Of a stretch of DNA of 64,000 bases, positions 9,280-18,696 are shown piece after piece. The position numbers and the translations under genes were made by a program. The notes beneath the pieces are model-generated. The model saw nothing but the letters and a program-made list of their open reading frames with translations, had not been told where the DNA came from and ran no database searches. Within the stretch, counting starts at the first letter, position 1. Each line of letters opens with the position of its first letter. This stretch comes from Clostridiales bacterium (GTDB lineage: Bacteria; Bacillota; Clostridia; Lachnospirales; Lachnospiraceae): the NCBI GenBank assembly GCA_018365455.1, contig JAGZJZ010000008.1, positions 1 through 64,000 of the forward strand, given 5' to 3'.

Positions 9280-11319
9280 ATGAGTAAGAAAAAAAAGCAT
9301 ATTATTGTTGGAAGCATAGTGGCAGTAGTTCTGCTGTTATTATCTGGTTCTGCAATCTTTTATTTAACGCAGCCTAATTTTAGGTTTATTAATACTAGAT
9401 TGAGTAAAAAGGACAAGGGTCCACAATATGTAAAAGTAAAAGTGGATGGAAGCGAAACGAAAACAATTAAGAGTAATGCAGAGTCAGGTAAGAATATATC
9501 AGTATCTGAGGGAATACAGCAAACGCAGTCATTAGAAGAACAGACAGTTCAAATTGACGAGATGATTCAGGCTGAATTAGACAATGGTCAATATACCTTC
9601 GAAGAACCATTAGTGATTCAAAATCCATATCAGAATTCTCCTCTTACGGCAGTCGCGGTTTTTAATACAGAAGAAGAGAGTCAGATTAAGGTAACTGTAG
9701 AGGGTAAAACACAGGAGAATGATATTACAGATACGTTGGATGCGACAAAACAGCATATAATTCCTATCATTGGGTTATACGCGGATATGGAAAATAATGT
9801 TTTACTTGAGGAACTTGATAAGGATGGGAAAGTAACTCGAACTTCCCAACTGAAGATCCAGACGGATTCTTTACCTGATGCATTTATAGATGCAGTGAAA
9901 ATGGAAAAGAAGACGACAGAATCTTCTATAAAGTTGATGGTAGTTACCGGAGGTGCAATTCCTCACTTGTATGGTTTTGATTCCAGCGGGGATATCAGGT
10001 GGGCATTAATGTATTCCACGGGGGCTAACTTTGGAGGATATCCGTTATCAAATGGGCATTTTTTAATTGAATCTGAAAATACGATGATGGCAAATGCAGG
10101 AGAACCCCGTTCTACTCAGTATCATGAGGTCGACTACTTAGGAAGGGTATATCAGGATTATTTCTTTACTTCAGGTGCACATCACGAAATAAAGGAAAAA
10201 GAGCCGGGGGGTAATCTGCTTGTATTATCCGATTCAGGGAATGGATACTTAAAAGATCTTTTACAAGAATATGATCGTGAGACAGGAAAAATTGTAAAGG
10301 AGTTAAATTTACGTCCGCTGTTCAAGAAGTCTGGGTATGTTAACAAAGCAGACTGGGCACATACAAATACTCTTTCTTATGATAAAGAAACAGATTCCAT
10401 TATTGTCAATCCCAGAAATCTGCATTCTGCAGTTAAAATTAACTGGAGCACAGACGAAATAGAATGGATTTTAGGGGATCCGAAATTCTGGGAAGGTACG
10501 GGATTAGAAGATAAGGTTCTGCAGCCTGAGGGTGATATTCAATGGCATTATCAGCCACATACGGTGTATCAGCTGGAGGAAGATATAGACAATGATCCGA
10601 ATACTATACATGTAATGCTGTTTGATAATCACAATGATAAGAACCGAAAAGTGGAAGGCTTTGAAAAGACAGGCAATTCATATGTAAAATTATATACCAT
10701 TGATCCGGAAAAGATGACAGTTAAACAGGATCATATTTACGAATGTGACTATTCACCGGTTACATCAAATTACCTATTAGATTATGAAAATAAAAGGGTG
10801 TTTGCGGCGTCTGCATATTCAGGTAGTAAAAAGACAGGGCTTTATGGAACTGTTACAGAGTATGATTTTGATAGTGAAGAAGTATTAAACCAATATAAAA
10901 TTAATCATAATTATTATCGGGCATATAATATAGATTTGGATTTTAGCAGTTGTTTGCAGAAAGTTAATGTCGAGGACACATACTTAAAGGGGCAGATGAG
11001 ATTCCCGGTTAAAGTAGATGCGAAAGTGGATAAACCCAAAAGAAATTTAAAGGCCGATTCAAAAGCGCAGATCAGTATGGCGATGTTAAAAGATTTATTG
11101 TTGTTTACAGCTAAAAATCATAGTTATACACAAGTTATATTTTCCGGTCAAAATAACACATATATCTATGATATTTCAGATATAAAGGTAAGATTTGAGT
11201 ATTCCTTTGTTTATGCAATACCCATCCCGTTAACAGAATTTGCAGATGATACATATAACATATATATTATGTGCCAGGATGAGTATTTTAATTTAAATCA
11301 GTCCATAACTATTTCTTAG
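9280..11319 (+). CDS. membrane-anchored aryl-sulfate sulfotransferase 1
   Basis: 679 residues of the PAPS-independent arylsulfotransferase (ASST) family, which moves sulfate from one phenolic sulfate to another phenol outside the cytoplasm. Residues 8-30 form a single uncleaved membrane anchor. An N-terminal beta domain (about 90-195, with EEPLVIQNPYQNSPLTAVAV) precedes the beta-propeller. The residues matching the catalytic set are visible: HH at 301-302, His361 in WAHTN, Arg379 exactly 18 residues later (as His356/Arg374 in the E. coli enzyme), and His in WHYQPHT at 423/427. Twelve bases separate it from the second paralogue. AT-rich codon use differs from paralogues 2 and 3. It lacks the lipobox they carry. 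Confidence 0.88.
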   Translation: MSKKKKHIIVGSIVAVVLLLLSGSAIFYLTQPNFRFINTRLSKKDKGPQYVKVKVDGSETKTIKSNAESGKNISVSEGIQQTQSLEEQTVQIDEMIQAELDNGQYTFEEPLVIQNPYQNSPLTAVAVFNTEEESQIKVTVEGKTQENDITDTLDATKQHIIPIIGLYADMENNVLLEELDKDGKVTRTSQLKIQTDSLPDAFIDAVKMEKKTTESSIKLMVVTGGAIPHLYGFDSSGDIRWALMYSTGANFGGYPLSNGHFLIESENTMMANAGEPRSTQYHEVDYLGRVYQDYFFTSGAHHEIKEKEPGGNLLVLSDSGNGYLKDLLQEYDRETGKIVKELNLRPLFKKSGYVNKADWAHTNTLSYDKETDSIIVNPRNLHSAVKINWSTDEIEWILGDPKFWEGTGLEDKVLQPEGDIQWHYQPHTVYQLEEDIDNDPNTIHVMLFDNHNDKNRKVEGFEKTGNSYVKLYTIDPEKMTVKQDHIYECDYSPVTSNYLLDYENKRVFAASAYSGSKKTGLYGTVTEYDFDSEEVLNQYKINHNYYRAYNIDLDFSSCLQKVNVEDTYLKGQMRFPVKVDAKVDKPKRNLKADSKAQISMAMLKDLLLFTAKNHSYTQVIFSGQNNTYIYDISDIKVRFEYSFVYAIPIPLTEFADDTYNIYIMCQDEYFNLNQSITIS

Positions 11320-11331
11320 CAGGAGGAGAAA

Positions 11332-13407
11332 ATGAAAAGAAAATTAGTAATGTTGGGGATATTAACAGGGGCATTGTGCCTGACAACAGCCTGCAGCAGC
11401 AAAAGTACACCTACTCAGGAGACACCGGCTGCGGCGGAAACACAGGAGTCCAAAACAACGGAAGCAACACAGACGGAAACGACTCAGACAGATACTGCAG
11501 CGGCAACGGAGAAGGACAGCGAAGCGGAGACTGAGGTGAAAGAATCATCGGATTTACAAACAGTTGCGTTAGTGGACAATCTGGCTGAACAGGCAAAGGT
11601 TGACGAGCAGCTTATGGCGGAAGTACAGAACGGCTATACCATTGAAGAACCTTTTGTTGTGGTTAATCCCTATGGAAACGCTCCGTTAACGGCTGTGGCT
11701 ATCTTTAATACGGAAGAAGCTACCGGAGTAAAACTTTTAGTAAAGGGAGATCAGGAGCAGGATAATATAGAAGGAACCTTTGGAAAAGAGACTACTCATA
11801 TTATACCCATCTATGGACTGTATGCCGGAAGGGATAATGAGGTTACGCTTACCCTGGATGATGGAACAGAGAAAACCCTGACAGTTACAACAGAAGCGTT
11901 AGAAACTTCTATCGGAAACAAGGCAGAAGTAACAACACTGGATGATACGGCTTATGATTTTTCAAAGCTTACCTTTGCATCCGGCGGCGGAGCGAATGAA
12001 ATCGCAGCATATGACAGCAAAGGTGATATCAGATGGTATATGAAGATTTCCGGGCTTCCGTTTAAGCAGCTTTCCAATGGGCATTTTATGGCGCTGACGG
12101 ACACCCTGATTCATCCGTTATACTATATGTCCGGACTCACAGAATTTGATCTGTCAGGAAAAATCTATAATGAATATAGTATCCCGGGCGGATCCCATCA
12201 TGCAATGTTTGAAATGTCAAACGGCAATCTGCTGGTTGGAAGCTGTAGTACGGATTTTTCCAAAGTGGAAGACCGGATTGTAGAGTTAGACAGAACCACT
12301 GGAGAAGTGGCATGGGAACTTCAACTGGAAGATATTCTGAATCCGGAAGACGGCGGTTCCTTGAACCGGACAGAAGAAGACTGGTTCCATAATAACGCGC
12401 TGTGGTATGACGAGGCAACCGATACCATTTTACTATCCGGACGTCACGTAGATGCAGTAATCGGTGTAAATAAAACCGATAAAACGTTAAGCTGGGTTAT
12501 GGGTAATCCCGATGGCTGGACTACGGTTGACTCCAAATACTTCTTTACACCAGTTGGAGAAAACTTTGAATGGCAGTATGCACAGCATAATGTTACCATG
12601 CTTCCAAATGGAGATTTAATGGTATTTGATAACGGTGATTCCAGGACTAAGGCAACGAATCCGGATGCGGCTGTATCTGGTGACCAGGTATATTCCAGAG
12701 CAGTTGTATATCGCTTGAACACGGCGGATATGACAATTGAACAGGTTTGGGAATATGGAAAGGAAAGAGGTGCTGAGTGGTATTCTTCCTTTATCAGCGG
12801 TGCTGATTATATCGGAGAGAACGATTACTGGATAACATCGGGTGGAAATATGTTTGACACCAAAAATAATACTTATGATGTATCTCCTATGAATCAGCTC
12901 TCTGGAAATGTTACAAAACAGGCATACATCAATGAGGTAAAGGATGATAAGCTGGTATTTGAAATGGTAATACCAGGTCTTGTTTACCGAAGTATCAGAG
13001 TTTCCATGTATCAGGAAAACAACCCATATCTGGATCTGACTGCGAAGGGACAGTGGCTTGGAGATCTGGGTGTTACCCAGACTGCAGAGCAGGAAGTCAA
13101 TTGTGAAGATGCAGTGGCAGGAGATGCATCCTGGAGCATTGTTCAGAAACCTTTTGGTATGATGTTCAGTGGAATTCTAACCAGTAAAAATGAAGAAGTT
13201 CAACCTGGCTTTGTAGTATTGAAAGACGAAGAAGGAAATCAGAAGGTATATACTTTAGGACAGATGCCTGTAAAGCAGGATGATGGTTCTACACTTTTAA
13301 ATATGTCTGCAACAGTTTCCGGGAAAGGGCTGGAAGGCAAGACATATCATGTCTATATTCAGACGGATGGCAATGTATACGATACTGGATACCAGGTGAA
13401 ATTTTAG
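11332..13407 (+). CDS. lipoprotein aryl-sulfate sulfotransferase 2
   Basis: 691 residues. The signal peptide ends in LTTAC (lipid Cys 21), followed by a Thr/Glu-rich linker to about residue 75, the N-terminal ASST domain (EEPFVVVNPYGNAPLTAVAI) and the beta-propeller. The catalytic set is retained: HH at 289-290, His353 in WFHNN, Arg371 18 residues later, His419 in WQYAQHN. It is the most divergent of the three paralogues in the propeller (GSHHAMFEMSNGNLL rather than HHEIKEKE), so donor or acceptor range may differ. An AGGAGG site precedes the start. A terminator-like hairpin follows, which may limit expression of the third copy. Confidence 0.88.
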   Translation: MKRKLVMLGILTGALCLTTACSSKSTPTQETPAAAETQESKTTEATQTETTQTDTAAATEKDSEAETEVKESSDLQTVALVDNLAEQAKVDEQLMAEVQNGYTIEEPFVVVNPYGNAPLTAVAIFNTEEATGVKLLVKGDQEQDNIEGTFGKETTHIIPIYGLYAGRDNEVTLTLDDGTEKTLTVTTEALETSIGNKAEVTTLDDTAYDFSKLTFASGGGANEIAAYDSKGDIRWYMKISGLPFKQLSNGHFMALTDTLIHPLYYMSGLTEFDLSGKIYNEYSIPGGSHHAMFEMSNGNLLVGSCSTDFSKVEDRIVELDRTTGEVAWELQLEDILNPEDGGSLNRTEEDWFHNNALWYDEATDTILLSGRHVDAVIGVNKTDKTLSWVMGNPDGWTTVDSKYFFTPVGENFEWQYAQHNVTMLPNGDLMVFDNGDSRTKATNPDAAVSGDQVYSRAVVYRLNTADMTIEQVWEYGKERGAEWYSSFISGADYIGENDYWITSGGNMFDTKNNTYDVSPMNQLSGNVTKQAYINEVKDDKLVFEMVIPGLVYRSIRVSMYQENNPYLDLTAKGQWLGDLGVTQTAEQEVNCEDAVAGDASWSIVQKPFGMMFSGILTSKNEEVQPGFVVLKDEEGNQKVYTLGQMPVKQDDGSTLLNMSATVSGKGLEGKTYHVYIQTDGNVYDTGYQVKF

Positions 13408-13419
13408 TATGAAGCAGAC

Positions 13420-13465
13420 AAAGAGTATATGCCTACTTTAGGTAATATACTCTTTGCTATTTTTA
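13420..13465 (+). terminator. terminator between sulfotransferases 2 and 3
   Basis: AAAGAGTATAT at 13420-13430 pairs perfectly with ATATACTCTTT at 13445-13455, followed by GCTATTTTT. The third copy begins only 24 bases later, so either partial readthrough occurs or it has its own promoter. Confidence 0.7.
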
Positions 13466-13478
13466 TGGGGTGAAAACG

Positions 13479-15584
13479 ATGAAGCATAAATTTATCAGAA
13501 ATAAGCTGTGTATCATTACTGTAGTAGCTGCATTAGGCATTTCCGGCTGCTCCACTGCAAAAAGGGACAGCAAAGCGTCAGATAAGGCGGGACAGCAGGA
13601 GAACAACCAGGCTGCTTTCACCGAAGGGGAATATACAGATGAACAAAAAGAGCAGTTCATTGACACGAGAACCAATAAAAAAGAAAAAGGTCCCCAGCTG
13701 GTAAAGTATAAAATTGATAAACAGGAAATCACGCTGATCCAGGGAAACGATAAAACCGGGGAAAACATAACAACAGATATTCCGTTGGTCATGAGTCTGG
13801 AAGAAAATACATATCAGGTTGATCTAATGATTCAGGACGAACTTGAGTCCGGTAACTATACATTTGAAGAACCTTTCGTTGTCCAGAATCCTTATCAGAA
13901 TGCACCACTCACTGCTTTGGTGGTTTACACCGGAGACCAGGAGGCTTCGGTAAGGGTTACGGTGAAAGGAAAAGACGAAGAAAATAATATCGTTGATACT
14001 TTAGACGCAGCTACTCAGCATAAAGTACCCATTGTCGGCTTGTACGCAGATACGGATAATGAGGTACTGCTGGAAGAACTGGATGCTGACGGCAAGGTAA
14101 TAAAATCAAACACAATTAATATAGAAACGGAATCTCTTCCTGATGAACTTAAGGATGTCGTGAAATTAGAAGAAAAGATGACTGTTTCTGCAATGGGATT
14201 AATGATTGTAACGGGGGGAGCAGCACCTTACCTCTATGGTTTTGATTCCAATGGGGATATCAGGTGGTACCTTCTGAATAAGCCGGGTGCTACTTTTGGA
14301 GGATATCCCCTTACCAATGGACATTTTCTGATCGAATCAGAAGATACGTTAATGCCCACTTGCGGTAAGCCAAGATCGGCACAGTTCCATGAAATTGATC
14401 TAACAGGAAGGGTATACCAGGACTATTTCTTTAATTCAGGCTCACATCATGAGATTAAAGAAAAAGAAACGGATGGCAATTTACTTGTATTATCTGATTC
14501 CGGGGCGGGTTATGTACAGGATTTACTTCAGGAGTATGACAGAAAAACAGGGGAGATCGTAAAAGAACTGGACTTAAAAGAACTGTTTAAAGATAGCGGA
14601 TATGTCAGTAAATCTGACTGGGCCCATACCAATACGTTTTCTTATGACGATAAAACAGATTCTGTAATCGTAAATCCCAGGAATCTGCATTCTGCGATAA
14701 AGATTAACTGGAGCACAAATGATATTGAATGGATTCTTGGGAATCCCAGATTCTGGGAAGGAACCGGTCTGGAAGATAAGGTATTGCAGACGGAGGGAGA
14801 TATTCAGTGGCACTATCAGCCACATACAGTCTACCAGTTGGATGAAGACCTGGACGGAAATCCAGATACAATTCATGTGATGATGTTTGATAATCATAAT
14901 GCTTCGAATCGAAATGTAGATTATTTTGATGATACCGGTTTTTCTTATGTAAAATCATATACTATAGATCCTCAGAAAATGACGGTTGTGCAGGATCACG
15001 TGTACGAATGTGACTATTCTAATGTGACCTCTAATTTTCTGTTTGACGGGGCCATGAGCCGTGTATTTGCTGTATGTGCACATACTGGGAATTCGGACAG
15101 CGGCTTCTATGGAAGGGTCATAGAATATGATTATGAAAGCGGAGAAAAGTTGAATCAGTACTATATTGAACACAACTTCTATCGAAGCTATTCCATAAAA
15201 GTTGATTTAAACAGTTGTATTGACGATGTAAATGTAACGGATTTTTATTTAAAAGGAACCCTTCGAATACCGGTAGAAGTAAACGAGAAGGCAGAACCAC
15301 CCACAGACATCCTTTCATCCGATGAAATGAAAGAGATGAGTGTCGCCCTCTATAAAGATATTCTGCTGTTCAGAGCCCGGAATCATGCTTTTACCCAGGT
15401 TATTTTGGCCGGAAAAGATCAGACATACGTTTATGACATTTCCGATCTGAAAACCAAGTCAGAGACTGACTTTGTGTATTCCGTTCCAATTCCTCTGGGT
15501 AAGCTGGCGCCCGATGAATATGAGATTTATGTCATGTGGCAGGAGCGGTATGTATCAATTGATCAGTCATTTACTATAAAATAA
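13479..15584 (+). CDS. lipoprotein aryl-sulfate sulfotransferase 3
   Basis: About 701 residues. The ATG at 13479 is preferred to the GTG at 13470 because GGGG at 13467-13470 then serves as the ribosome-binding site. The lipobox GISGC places the lipid Cys near residue 24. It is closely related to paralogue 1 (shared YQDYFF, HHEIKEKE, SDWAHTN and WHYQPHTVYQL), with the same HH, WAHTN...NPR and WHYQPHT residues, but uses a lipid anchor instead of a transmembrane helix. The family transfers sulfate between phenols outside the cytoplasm; possible gut substrates are host or dietary phenol sulfates. A perfect 13-bp terminator follows. Confidence 0.88.
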   Translation: MKHKFIRNKLCIITVVAALGISGCSTAKRDSKASDKAGQQENNQAAFTEGEYTDEQKEQFIDTRTNKKEKGPQLVKYKIDKQEITLIQGNDKTGENITTDIPLVMSLEENTYQVDLMIQDELESGNYTFEEPFVVQNPYQNAPLTALVVYTGDQEASVRVTVKGKDEENNIVDTLDAATQHKVPIVGLYADTDNEVLLEELDADGKVIKSNTINIETESLPDELKDVVKLEEKMTVSAMGLMIVTGGAAPYLYGFDSNGDIRWYLLNKPGATFGGYPLTNGHFLIESEDTLMPTCGKPRSAQFHEIDLTGRVYQDYFFNSGSHHEIKEKETDGNLLVLSDSGAGYVQDLLQEYDRKTGEIVKELDLKELFKDSGYVSKSDWAHTNTFSYDDKTDSVIVNPRNLHSAIKINWSTNDIEWILGNPRFWEGTGLEDKVLQTEGDIQWHYQPHTVYQLDEDLDGNPDTIHVMMFDNHNASNRNVDYFDDTGFSYVKSYTIDPQKMTVVQDHVYECDYSNVTSNFLFDGAMSRVFAVCAHTGNSDSGFYGRVIEYDYESGEKLNQYYIEHNFYRSYSIKVDLNSCIDDVNVTDFYLKGTLRIPVEVNEKAEPPTDILSSDEMKEMSVALYKDILLFRARNHAFTQVILAGKDQTYVYDISDLKTKSETDFVYSVPIPLGKLAPDEYEIYVMWQERYVSIDQSFTIK

Positions 15585-15586
15585 CT

Positions 15587-15626
15587 AAGAAAGGGAAACT
15601 TAACTAAAGGGTTTCCCTTTCTTTTT
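15587..15626. terminator. bidirectional terminator between convergent genes
   Basis: A perfect 13-bp stem (AAGAAAGGGAAAC at 15587-15599 with GTTTCCCTTTCTT at 15611-15623) with T on both outer sides on the respective strands, between sulfotransferase 3 and the minus-strand DUF3298 gene. Confidence 0.88.
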
Positions 15627-15627
15627 A

Positions 15628-16299
15628 TCATTTTTCCCAAAACTTCATCCCTTCTTCATAAGGAATCGTAAATTCAATTATACCACTGGAATAGGGAGCA
15701 ATGTCATATTGCTGAAAATAGATTACAATACCTTCCGGCGTTAAATAAAAATTATCCGGAGAGAAGGAGATCGCTACATTTTGTTCGTGATTTTTGAAAT
15801 AATCCGGATGGGAAACAGAACTTTCCAACTGCTTGCTGATCATTTCATTGATCCGGTTACGAACATAGCTTTTATAATCGCTTCCCGGTTCAAAGAAATC
15901 CTTCAGGTGGATCAAATGTCCGGTATTTAAGTTCCAGGTGTTGGAGTAGCGCAGAGTAGAACCGTGAGCTCCGCCGGTAAACATATAATGATCAAAATAG
16001 AGACTCAGAATACAGTCTTCATTGAATGTTACTTTATACCGGATATCTACCTCGTCCGGAAGAAAAGGGTATCCGTGTGTCTTTGTGTACTGCAGCTGCA
16101 TAGAGGCTTCCTTAAACAAATTGGTGCGGCACTCATTTTCATAGACACTGGCCCTTGTTACATAATATTTATTAATTTTGATGAGCGCTTCATTGTTACA
16201 TCCGTTTTTTAGCTGCGGGTAATTAATTGTATAAGATAGAACAGGAGTATTTTCAAAATATAGGGTATCTTCCAGTAAAAAGTCTTCCACAGTAACCAT
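15628..16299 (-). CDS. DUF4163/DUF3298-type protein (RsiV-like domain)
   Basis: 223 residues without a signal peptide or membrane segment. The N-terminal half resembles DUF4163 (LSYTINYPQLKNG) and the C-terminal half DUF3298 (FDHYMFTGGAHG, LNTGHLIHLKDFF, FQQYDIAPYSSG), the same pair as in the extracellular part of anti-sigma factor RsiV and in PdaC-like proteins. The TGGAHG motif is the family's most recognisable signature. Here the domain stands alone, so it is neither an anti-sigma factor nor a deacetylase. Function unknown; the start is weakly supported because no strong ribosome-binding site precedes it. Confidence 0.8.
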   Translation of the reverse strand: MVTVEDFLLEDTLYFENTPVLSYTINYPQLKNGCNNEALIKINKYYVTRASVYENECRTNLFKEASMQLQYTKTHGYPFLPDEVDIRYKVTFNEDCILSLYFDHYMFTGGAHGSTLRYSNTWNLNTGHLIHLKDFFEPGSDYKSYVRNRINEMISKQLESSVSHPDYFKNHEQNVAISFSPDNFYLTPEGIVIYFQQYDIAPYSSGIIEFTIPYEEGMKFWEK

Positions 16300-16776
16300 T
16301 TTTCCAACTCATTCATTTTTTTCTATTATATGAGAAAATATAGCTTTTGATAAAAATTCAGGGACATTCCAGTAGAAAAGAATGGAAACTTTCGAATAGA
16401 GTAACCGGATTTAGGGCCCCAAATTTGATTGAAACGCTGGAATCCACAGATAAAAACAGGACAGGGAGCAGATTTTACAAAGATTTTACACTACATTTTC
16501 TATGATTCATGTAAAATACAGACAGGCAGGAAAATATATTTAAGATATTCAACCAAGGAATATTGTAGTTTTTCTACAAAGTCCAGAGCGGGCTTAAAAT
16601 TCATTTCTGCCGCTGCACGCCTCACTTTGCGGCAGATGTGCCCCGAATTCAGAATACGTATTTTACCACGAGGTTTATTATGCGGGACAAATCTCCCACA
16701 GATTGTGATATGCATCTTGTGATAGGTATGAGTCAGAAAGCAATTTTAAAATACACTCCAGGAAGAAGGTATCAGT
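16300..16776. other. intergenic region upstream of the RpiR-type regulator
   Basis: About 480 bases without a supportable gene. It contains the first copy of the TTGTAG/CTACAA palindrome at 16563-16579 and a GC-rich hairpin (CTGCCG at 16607 with CGGCAG at 16630) that could be a terminator or leader structure. The rest is AT-rich and I see nothing else. Confidence 0.5.
16563..16579. promoter_or_regulatory. candidate RpiR-family operator, copy 1
   Basis: TTGTAGTTTTTCTACAA, a palindrome with 6-bp arms. Its reverse complement is identical to the second copy at 17760-17776; the match extends to 18 bases. The two copies flank the regulator gene, as expected for autoregulation plus control of the downstream transporter. 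Confidence 0.7.
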
Positions 16777-17655
16777 ATGCGTTTAGAAGAAACAATCAGT
16801 TTTCGTATTGAAGAGGTATATGCATCTCTGCGGACATCAGAAAAGCGGACAGCAGATTATGTATTAGGGTCATTAGACCGGGTTGGAAAAATGTCTCTTA
16901 CAGATTTGTCAAAAAATGCGGGGGTAAGCCAGCCCACGATTCTGCGTTTTGTGAAAGCTTTGGGATTTAATGGATTCCGGGAATTTAAGTATGCCGTTGT
17001 GGAAGAGATGGCACAGGATGTGAAGGCGCCGTCAGACGGGATATCAGCCATGTACGGGTATCGGCTGAATGCGTCTGATTCTGTGGATAAGGTTCCGGCA
17101 AAAACAATCGCTACCACGATCAAGGTGATGGAAAATACGCTGAAATGTATATCAACAGCAAAATACAGCCAGGTGGTGGACCTTATCGCCAATGCAGACT
17201 TAATAGATGTCTACGGCGTGGAAAATTCAGGAACCACCGTCAGTGACCTGTATACAAAGCTGCTCTATTTGGGGTTGAAATGCCGCAGCTTTAACGACTA
17301 TTATCTGCAGAGAATCTGTGCCAGCAACTTAACCCAAAAAGACGTGGCAATTGGAATCTCTTATTCCGGCAGTTCCAAAGATACGGTAGATGTTATGCGG
17401 ATCGCAAAAAAAAGCGGGGCTAAGACAATTGTCATCACTAACTTTGAAAATGCACTGATCAGTAAATATGCGGATATTACCCTGTGCACCACCCATGATC
17501 AGTTACTATATGGAGAAGCCATCTTTTCCAGGGCGTCCCAGCTGGCATTGGTGGATATGATTTATCTTGGAATAATTTTAAGCGATTATGATAAATATGC
17601 CAGACAGCTGGATAAGAGCGGACGCATTATTCGTGATAAAGCCTATGATGCGTAA
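16777..17655 (+). CDS. MurR/RpiR-family transcriptional regulator
   Basis: 292 residues. An N-terminal RpiR helix-turn-helix (about 1-77, with LTDLSKNAGVSQPTILRFVKALG) is followed by a SIS sugar-isomerase domain (about 130-260, with GISYSGSSKDTV). RpiR-family proteins usually sense phosphosugars or amino sugars through SIS. Here the gene stands upstream of a complete 2-aminoethylphosphonate uptake and degradation locus, with paired palindromes on both sides of it, so it is probably the local regulator and may respond to a phosphonate intermediate such as phosphonoacetaldehyde. The effector is inference. Confidence 0.88.
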   Translation: MRLEETISFRIEEVYASLRTSEKRTADYVLGSLDRVGKMSLTDLSKNAGVSQPTILRFVKALGFNGFREFKYAVVEEMAQDVKAPSDGISAMYGYRLNASDSVDKVPAKTIATTIKVMENTLKCISTAKYSQVVDLIANADLIDVYGVENSGTTVSDLYTKLLYLGLKCRSFNDYYLQRICASNLTQKDVAIGISYSGSSKDTVDVMRIAKKSGAKTIVITNFENALISKYADITLCTTHDQLLYGEAIFSRASQLALVDMIYLGIILSDYDKYARQLDKSGRIIRDKAYDA

Positions 17656-17759
17656 ATCAGATACCGTCAGGTGCCGGTAAACATTCTTGAAATCTCCGGG
17701 ATAGTTTCGGAAAGCCTCTGTGAAAAACAAGTTGAAGCATAAATTAGGAACTGTGATTT

Positions 17760-17776
17760 TTGTAGAAAAACTACAA
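17760..17776. promoter_or_regulatory. candidate RpiR-family operator, copy 2
   Basis: TTGTAGAAAAACTACAA, the exact reverse complement of copy 1, located 64 bases upstream of the -35 box of the transporter promoter. An upstream position fits activation as well as repression. Confidence 0.7.
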
Positions 17777-17839
17777 AGATATGGTTCCTTTTTTGTACCT
17801 ATTTTACAATAACTTTACAAAGAATTGAACTGGATTTTA

Positions 17840-17868
17840 TTGTTATTTGGCGAGTGCATTGCTATAAT
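17840..17868 (+). promoter_or_regulatory. promoter of the phosphonate transport operon
   Basis: TTGTTA at 17840-17845 and TATAAT at 17863-17868 with a 17-base spacer, ending 47 bases before the ATPase start. Confidence 0.65.
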
Positions 17869-17915
17869 GGCGGTGTTCAAAGGAAAACAGTGTTGAAAAG
17901 TAAAGGAGTATTGTA

Positions 17916-18692
17916 ATGTTAAAATTAGATCAGATAAATAAGTCCTATGATGGAGTCAGTATTTTGAAGGATATCAGTTTAGAAATAGAGGATGGCCAGA
18001 TTGTTTCAATCCTGGGACCGTCCGGATGCGGAAAAACAACGCTTTTAAATTTAATTCTGGGAATTACCGATGTGGATAACGGAAGAATTATTTTTAACGA
18101 TGTGGACATTACCTATGTACCGATGGAAGAGCGCGGATTCAATATTGTATTTCAGGATTATGCGCTGTTCCCCAACCTGAATGTATATAAGAACATTACA
18201 TACGGTTTAAAAAATAAGCCGCTGATCGCTTCTAAAAATGAAGTGGAGGAATTAATCGACCTGCTGGGGCTCAGGGAGCATCTGTCAAAGAAGATTGATC
18301 AGCTCTCAGGCGGTCAGAAACAGAGGGTGGCTCTGGCGAGGACCATGGTAATGAAACCAAAGATTCTGTTACTGGATGAGCCGCTGAGTGCCTTAGACGG
18401 GGTAATTAAGGAATCCATTAAGGAAAGAATCAAAACCATTGCAAAAGAATACCATCTTACAACGATTATCGTAACCCATGATCCGGAAGAAGCGCTGACA
18501 TTGTCAGACCGTGTACTGATCGTGAATGAAGGCGGTATTTCCCAGTATGGCAAACCGGAGGATATTATTCAGAAACCGGAAAATGATTTTGTGAAAAACT
18601 TCATATTAAATCAGTTAGAAATTAAGAGAAATAATATTTTTACTTTATTCCAAATGCCGGGTAAAAACAATTTCGTTTCACAGGCGGTATAG
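17916..18692 (+). CDS. ABC transporter ATPase, 2-aminoethylphosphonate-type
   Basis: 258 residues with all ABC ATPase motifs: Walker A GPSGCGKTT near 37, Q-loop, signature LSGGQKQRVALAR near 132, Walker B ILLLDEP near 152 and the switch His in VTHDPEEA. It belongs to the PotA/FbpC/PhnT-like importer group. The start has AAAGGAG 9 bases upstream. Four bases separate it from the permease. With the permease, binding protein, phnW and phnX it forms a phosphonate acquisition locus. Confidence 0.9.
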   Translation: MLKLDQINKSYDGVSILKDISLEIEDGQIVSILGPSGCGKTTLLNLILGITDVDNGRIIFNDVDITYVPMEERGFNIVFQDYALFPNLNVYKNITYGLKNKPLIASKNEVEELIDLLGLREHLSKKIDQLSGGQKQRVALARTMVMKPKILLLDEPLSALDGVIKESIKERIKTIAKEYHLTTIIVTHDPEEALTLSDRVLIVNEGGISQYGKPEDIIQKPENDFVKNFILNQLEIKRNNIFTLFQMPGKNNFVSQAV

Positions 18693-18696
18693 GGTT

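Noticed and set aside
16429..16722. 97-codon ORF before the RpiR regulator
   Set aside because: No ribosome-binding site or protein-like composition; it overlaps the operator palindrome.
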